A DNA stretch of 9,748 nt, taken from Bryobacteraceae bacterium. GTDB taxonomy: Bacteria > Acidobacteriota > Terriglobia > Bryobacterales > Bryobacteraceae. Positions within the stretch are counted from its first letter, which is position 1, and every line of letters starts with the position of its first letter. Both the position numbers and the translations under genes were made by a program. The stretch covers positions 1-9,748 of the forward strand of contig JACMLA010000060.1 of the NCBI GenBank assembly GCA_014379815.1. The letters run 5' to 3'. This document shows, one piece after another, positions 6,849 to 9,748 of this stretch. The notes under the pieces are model-generated. The model was not told the origin of the DNA, made no database searches, and worked only from the letters and a program-made list of their open reading frames with translations.

Positions 6849-8510
6849 ATGGCCGACGTTATAACAACAAATGTGGTGGCACAAACCGGCCACTACGCGC
6901 CGGGCGAGAACTACCTGAATAGCCCGGCAGGCATTATGTCGTGGCTGACCACGGTCGATCACAAGCGGATCGGCATCATGTATCTCTGGTCCATTCTCGC
7001 CTTCTTTCTGATTGGGGGCCTGCTGGCACTGCTGGTGCGTATTGAACTCCTCACGCCGAAGCAGACCATCATGACGGCGGAACAGTACAACCAGGTGTTC
7101 ACGCTTCATGGCGCGATCATGGTCTTCCTGTTTATCATTCCGTCGGTTCCCGCGGCGCTGGGCAACTTCATTCTGCCTCTGATGCTAGGCGCTAAAGACG
7201 TTGCGTTTCCCCGGCTGAATCTTGGCAGTTTATACATCTACTGGACAGGTGCCCTGATGGCAGTCGGCGCCATCGTGTTTGGCGGCATCGATACCGGCTG
7301 GACGTTCTACACGCCATACTCGACCACCACTGGCGGTGCGGTCAGTCTGATGACGCTCGCTGTCTTCGTGCTTGGCTTCTCTTCCATCCTCACCGGAGTC
7401 AACTTTATTGCGACGGTGCACAAACTCCGGGCTCCGGGTATGGGCTGGTTTCAACTGCCTCTTTTCGTCTGGTCGATGTATGCTACCGCGCTGATCCAGA
7501 TTATGGCGACTCCGGTTCTCGCGATCACGGTGCTCCTGCTATTCATGGAGCGCGTGTTCCACGTGGGTATCTTCGACCCGCGTCTGGGCGGCGACCCGGT
7601 TCTGTTCCAGCACTTCTTCTGGTTTTATTCGCACCCGGCAGTCTACATCATGATCGTGCCCGGATTTGCGATTATCTCCGAAATCATCCCGGTTTTCTCG
7701 CGCAAGACAATCTTCGGGTATAAGGCCATCGCATTCTCGTCGGTCGCTATCGCCATCGTGGGCTTCCTGGTTTGGGGCCACCACATGTTTGTCAGCGGCC
7801 AGTCGTCACTCGCGGGTGCGATCTTCTCGTTTCTGACATTCCTGGTCGCGATTCCTTCTGGCGTTAAGGTGTTCAACTGGCTCGCCACTATGTACCGCGG
7901 CTCCATTGACCTGAAGGCGCCGATGCTGTACGCGTGCTCGTTCCTGCTGCTGTTCTCCATTGGTGGTCTGACCGGTATTTACCTCGGCGCCATGGCGGTC
8001 GACGTTCATTTGCATGACACTTACTTTGTCGTCGCGCACTTCCATTACGTGATGATGGGCGGCACCGTAATCGCGTTCCTGGGAGGCCTGCATTACTGGT
8101 GGCCCAAGATGTTCGGCCGCATGTACAACGAGCGTCTTGCGGCAATTGCCTGCGCGCTGGTATTTATCGGCTTCAACGTGACGTTCTTCACTCAGTTCAT
8201 TCTTGGCAGCCGTGGTATGCCGCGCCGCTACTATAACTATCTCGATCAGTTCCAGCCTCTGCACGCGTTCTCCACATACGGTTCGTGGATTCTGGGAGCG
8301 GGTCTGTTTCTGACTGCCGGTTATCTTCTCGCGACGTTCCGGAAGCCGATGGACGCTCCGGACAATCCATGGGGCGGACGTACGATGGAGTGGGAGGCAC
8401 AGTCACCGCCGATCACGCACAACTTCCACGGCGACCCTGTCCTCCGACACGGACCTTACGACTATCGCCCAGACAGGCCTAAACAAACCAATGAACCAGT
8501 CGCCTACTGA
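6849..8510 (+). CDS. coxA: cytochrome c oxidase subunit I, A2-type haem-copper oxidase
   Basis: CoxA is the catalytic, proton-pumping subunit that reduces oxygen at the haem a3/CuB centre. The 553-residue protein has the twelve-helix haem-copper oxidase core. Ligands are visible: H87 and H399 for low-spin haem a, H397 for haem a3, and H262, H311 and H312 for CuB, with Y266 placed for the His-Tyr cross-link. H389 and D390 (HLHDTY) match the Mg site. The helix VI motif reads YSHPAVY (260-266) rather than GHPEVY, so the D-channel glutamate is absent and replaced by the Tyr-Ser pair of the A2 subfamily, as in Rhodothermus caa3. The D-channel entrance is kept (N106, D117, N124 in the GNFILP...KDVAFPRLN block), and the K-channel lysine is K340 (PSGVK). 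No truncation is seen. The last 20 bases overlap coxC. Confidence 0.97.
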   Translation: MADVITTNVVAQTGHYAPGENYLNSPAGIMSWLTTVDHKRIGIMYLWSILAFFLIGGLLALLVRIELLTPKQTIMTAEQYNQVFTLHGAIMVFLFIIPSVPAALGNFILPLMLGAKDVAFPRLNLGSLYIYWTGALMAVGAIVFGGIDTGWTFYTPYSTTTGGAVSLMTLAVFVLGFSSILTGVNFIATVHKLRAPGMGWFQLPLFVWSMYATALIQIMATPVLAITVLLLFMERVFHVGIFDPRLGGDPVLFQHFFWFYSHPAVYIMIVPGFAIISEIIPVFSRKTIFGYKAIAFSSVAIAIVGFLVWGHHMFVSGQSSLAGAIFSFLTFLVAIPSGVKVFNWLATMYRGSIDLKAPMLYACSFLLLFSIGGLTGIYLGAMAVDVHLHDTYFVVAHFHYVMMGGTVIAFLGGLHYWWPKMFGRMYNERLAAIACALVFIGFNVTFFTQFILGSRGMPRRYYNYLDQFQPLHAFSTYGSWILGAGLFLTAGYLLATFRKPMDAPDNPWGGRTMEWEAQSPPITHNFHGDPVLRHGPYDYRPDRPKQTNEPVAY

Positions 8511-9192
8511 AACCGAACCCGTTGGATCTGAGGTAGACAAATACGGCGAACATCACGCCGAACACGACTCACGTTTGCAGCACCACTTCGCGACGTTCGA
8601 ACAACAGTTCGACGCCGCGAAGATCGGTATCTGGCTGTTTCTCGCGACAGAGATTCTGATGTTCGGCGGACTGTTTGTAGGCTTTGCCCTGCAACAGTCT
8701 GTCCACCCGGACGCGTTTCTCGAAGCACACCATCATCTGGACAAGAAGCTGGGCGCCGTGAACACCGTGGTACTGCTGTTCTCCAGCTTCACGATGGTGA
8801 TGGCCGTGTGGTCAGCCCAGATGGGCCGTCGCACGCATGTCGCCCGGTATCTGGCAGTGACACTGGCCTGCGCCGCGACATTCCTCGTGGTCAAGTTCTT
8901 TGAGTATCACCACAAGTTCGAAGAAGGCCTGCTGCCCGGTCTTTTCTATAGCCACCATGGCGACACGGTTCCGAACCAGTTCATCTTTTTCAGCTTCTAC
9001 TTCATGATGACGGGCTTGCACGGCATTCACGTGCTGGTCGGCATCGGTCTGATCTCGTGGCTGCTCTGGCGAAATAACAAGGGTGAGTTCGACAGTACCT
9101 ACTACACGCCTGTCGATCTGGTTGGCCTCTACTGGCACCTTGTCGATCTTGTCTGGATCTATCTGTTCCCGCTGCTGTACCTGATCACCTAG
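8491..9192 (+). CDS. coxC: cytochrome c oxidase subunit III, five-helix form
   Basis: CoxC binds CoxA and helps sustain proton uptake and turnover. The 233-residue protein begins with a soluble, His-rich and acidic segment ([16 protein letters not shown], 18-33), followed by five hydrophobic helices at about 44-68, 88-108, 118-138, 162-192 and 208-232. It lacks the first two helices of the seven-helix mitochondrial-type protein, as is common for bacterial caa3 and quinol oxidases. Conserved features are E54 in [12 protein letters not shown]138 in VKFFEY, HGIHV at 177-181 and [17 protein letters not shown] at the end. The start lies 20 bases inside coxA with no clear ribosome binding site, so translation is probably coupled to coxA. 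The next in-frame Met (57) would remove most of the first helix, which supports the start used here. Confidence 0.95.
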   Translation: MNQSPTETEPVGSEVDKYGEHHAEHDSRLQHHFATFEQQFDAAKIGIWLFLATEILMFGGLFVGFALQQSVHPDAFLEAHHHLDKKLGAVNTVVLLFSSFTMVMAVWSAQMGRRTHVARYLAVTLACAATFLVVKFFEYHHKFEEGLLPGLFYSHHGDTVPNQFIFFSFYFMMTGLHGIHVLVGIGLISWLLWRNNKGEFDSTYYTPVDLVGLYWHLVDLVWIYLFPLLYLIT

Positions 9193-9198
9193 AGAGGA
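9191..9198 (+). promoter_or_regulatory. ribosome binding site of coxD
   Basis: AGAGAGGA begins in the coxC stop codon and ends ten bases before the ATG at 9209, fixing the coxD start. Confidence 0.65.
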
Positions 9199-9208
9199 CC
9201 ACAAATCA

Positions 9209-9742
9209 ATGGCAACGGAAGCTATCGATACCACCAACGCCCACACGCATATTGCCAGTGACCCACACCATCCCCATGGCGGGCCGAAAGTCTATGCGAC
9301 TGTCCTGGGGGGTTTGCTGATTCTGACGATGATCACGGTTGGAGCTTCGTACATCGACTTTGGCGGCGGTACGACCAACGTAATCATCGCGATGCTGATA
9401 GCGTCACTCAAGGCATCGCTGGTGGCTCTGTTCTTCATGCACCTGCGCTGGGACCGGCCCCTGAGCGGGATCATCTTTGTCTTCAGCCTATTCTTCCTGG
9501 GTCTCTTTCTGATTGGCTGCTATGGTGACAACGCCTCACGCCCGCCAACGCAACCACAGAATCTGAAAGCAATAGGCCCGGGTATGCCAAGCGGTGCACC
9601 CGGCGGCCAGATTCCACCAGCTGCAGGTAAGCCTTCCTCAGGCGTCATCGCTTCCCCGACCGCTGCTGGCGTCGCTGCTGCGCCAGCGGGTCAGGCTGCG
9701 GCTCCGCAGACTTCCACTCCCCAGGCTCCTGCGCATAAGTAA
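9209..9742 (+). CDS. coxD: cytochrome c oxidase subunit IV (prokaryotic type) with long low-complexity tail
   Basis: CoxD is the small subunit of bacterial caa3 and bo3 oxidases, thought to stabilise the complex. The 177-residue protein has a His-rich N-terminus (HTHIASDPHHPHGG, 12-25) and three transmembrane helices at about 27-49, 54-77 and 84-105. The family motif K68-ASLVALFFMHLRWDRP is at 68-84. Such proteins are usually about 100-110 residues; here about 70 extra residues (108-177), rich in Pro, Ala, Gly and Gln, follow the third helix. With a CyoD-like topology this tail would lie in the periplasm. The tail stays in frame with no stop, and its codon use does not look foreign. It is the last gene in the window and is followed by six bases only, so whether the operon ends here cannot be told. 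Confidence 0.9.
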   Translation: MATEAIDTTNAHTHIASDPHHPHGGPKVYATVLGGLLILTMITVGASYIDFGGGTTNVIIAMLIASLKASLVALFFMHLRWDRPLSGIIFVFSLFFLGLFLIGCYGDNASRPPTQPQNLKAIGPGMPSGAPGGQIPPAAGKPSSGVIASPTAAGVAAAPAGQAAAPQTSTPQAPAHK

Positions 9743-9748
9743 TTGAAG

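Noticed and set aside
1..9748. A new defence, mobile or biosynthetic system in the window
   Set aside because: Every gene but one belongs to a known respiratory complex or its assembly; no transposase, integrase, repeat array, toxin or unexpected enzyme is present.

Overview
The window is a stretch of one continuous, plus-strand respiratory operon. It holds the tail of an Alternative Complex III (ACIII) locus joined directly to a caa3-type cytochrome c oxidase locus. The gene order is actB (3' part), actC, actD, actE, actF, an unnamed membrane protein, a SCO copper chaperone, coxB, coxA, coxC and coxD. All genes lie on the same strand. Most are separated by a few bases or overlap (1, 4, 41, 4 and 20 bp overlaps), and only two gaps are worth mentioning (69 and 32 bp). 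I see no tRNA, rRNA, mobile element, CRISPR array, convincing promoter or terminator. The operon begins upstream of base 1, because actB is cut and actA is not in view. It may continue past the right edge.

The organism looks like a moderately GC-rich aerobic bacterium with an outer membrane. The fused ACIII-SCO-caa3 order, the form of the SCO protein (C-terminal anchor with a CFHYD motif) and the overall protein style suggest an acidobacterium, perhaps near Solibacter/Bryobacter. This is inference from recalled family patterns; no search was run.

Region 1-4473 encodes the quinol:electron-acceptor oxidoreductase. ActB supplies iron-sulfur clusters. ActC and ActF are NrfD-like ten-helix membrane subunits. 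ActD is a two-helix subunit, and ActE is a lipid-anchored monohaem cytochrome c. Region 4543-5878 holds a single-pass protein of unknown function and a SCO-type chaperone for CuA maturation. Region 5875-9742 encodes the terminal oxidase: CoxB with CuA and a fused cytochrome c domain, CoxA of the A2 (Tyr-Ser) type, a five-helix CoxC and a three-helix CoxD with a long low-complexity tail.

Together the genes describe a route from quinol through ACIII (haem c on ActE) to the cytochrome c domain and CuA of CoxB, then haem a and haem a3/CuB in CoxA and oxygen. This fits the ACIII-oxidase supercomplexes known in other bacteria. It is a known type of system rather than a new one. The least explained parts are the 172-residue protein at 4543-5061, the Ala/Pro/Gln-rich tails on two subunits, and the histidine-rich, probably cytoplasmic termini on several subunits.
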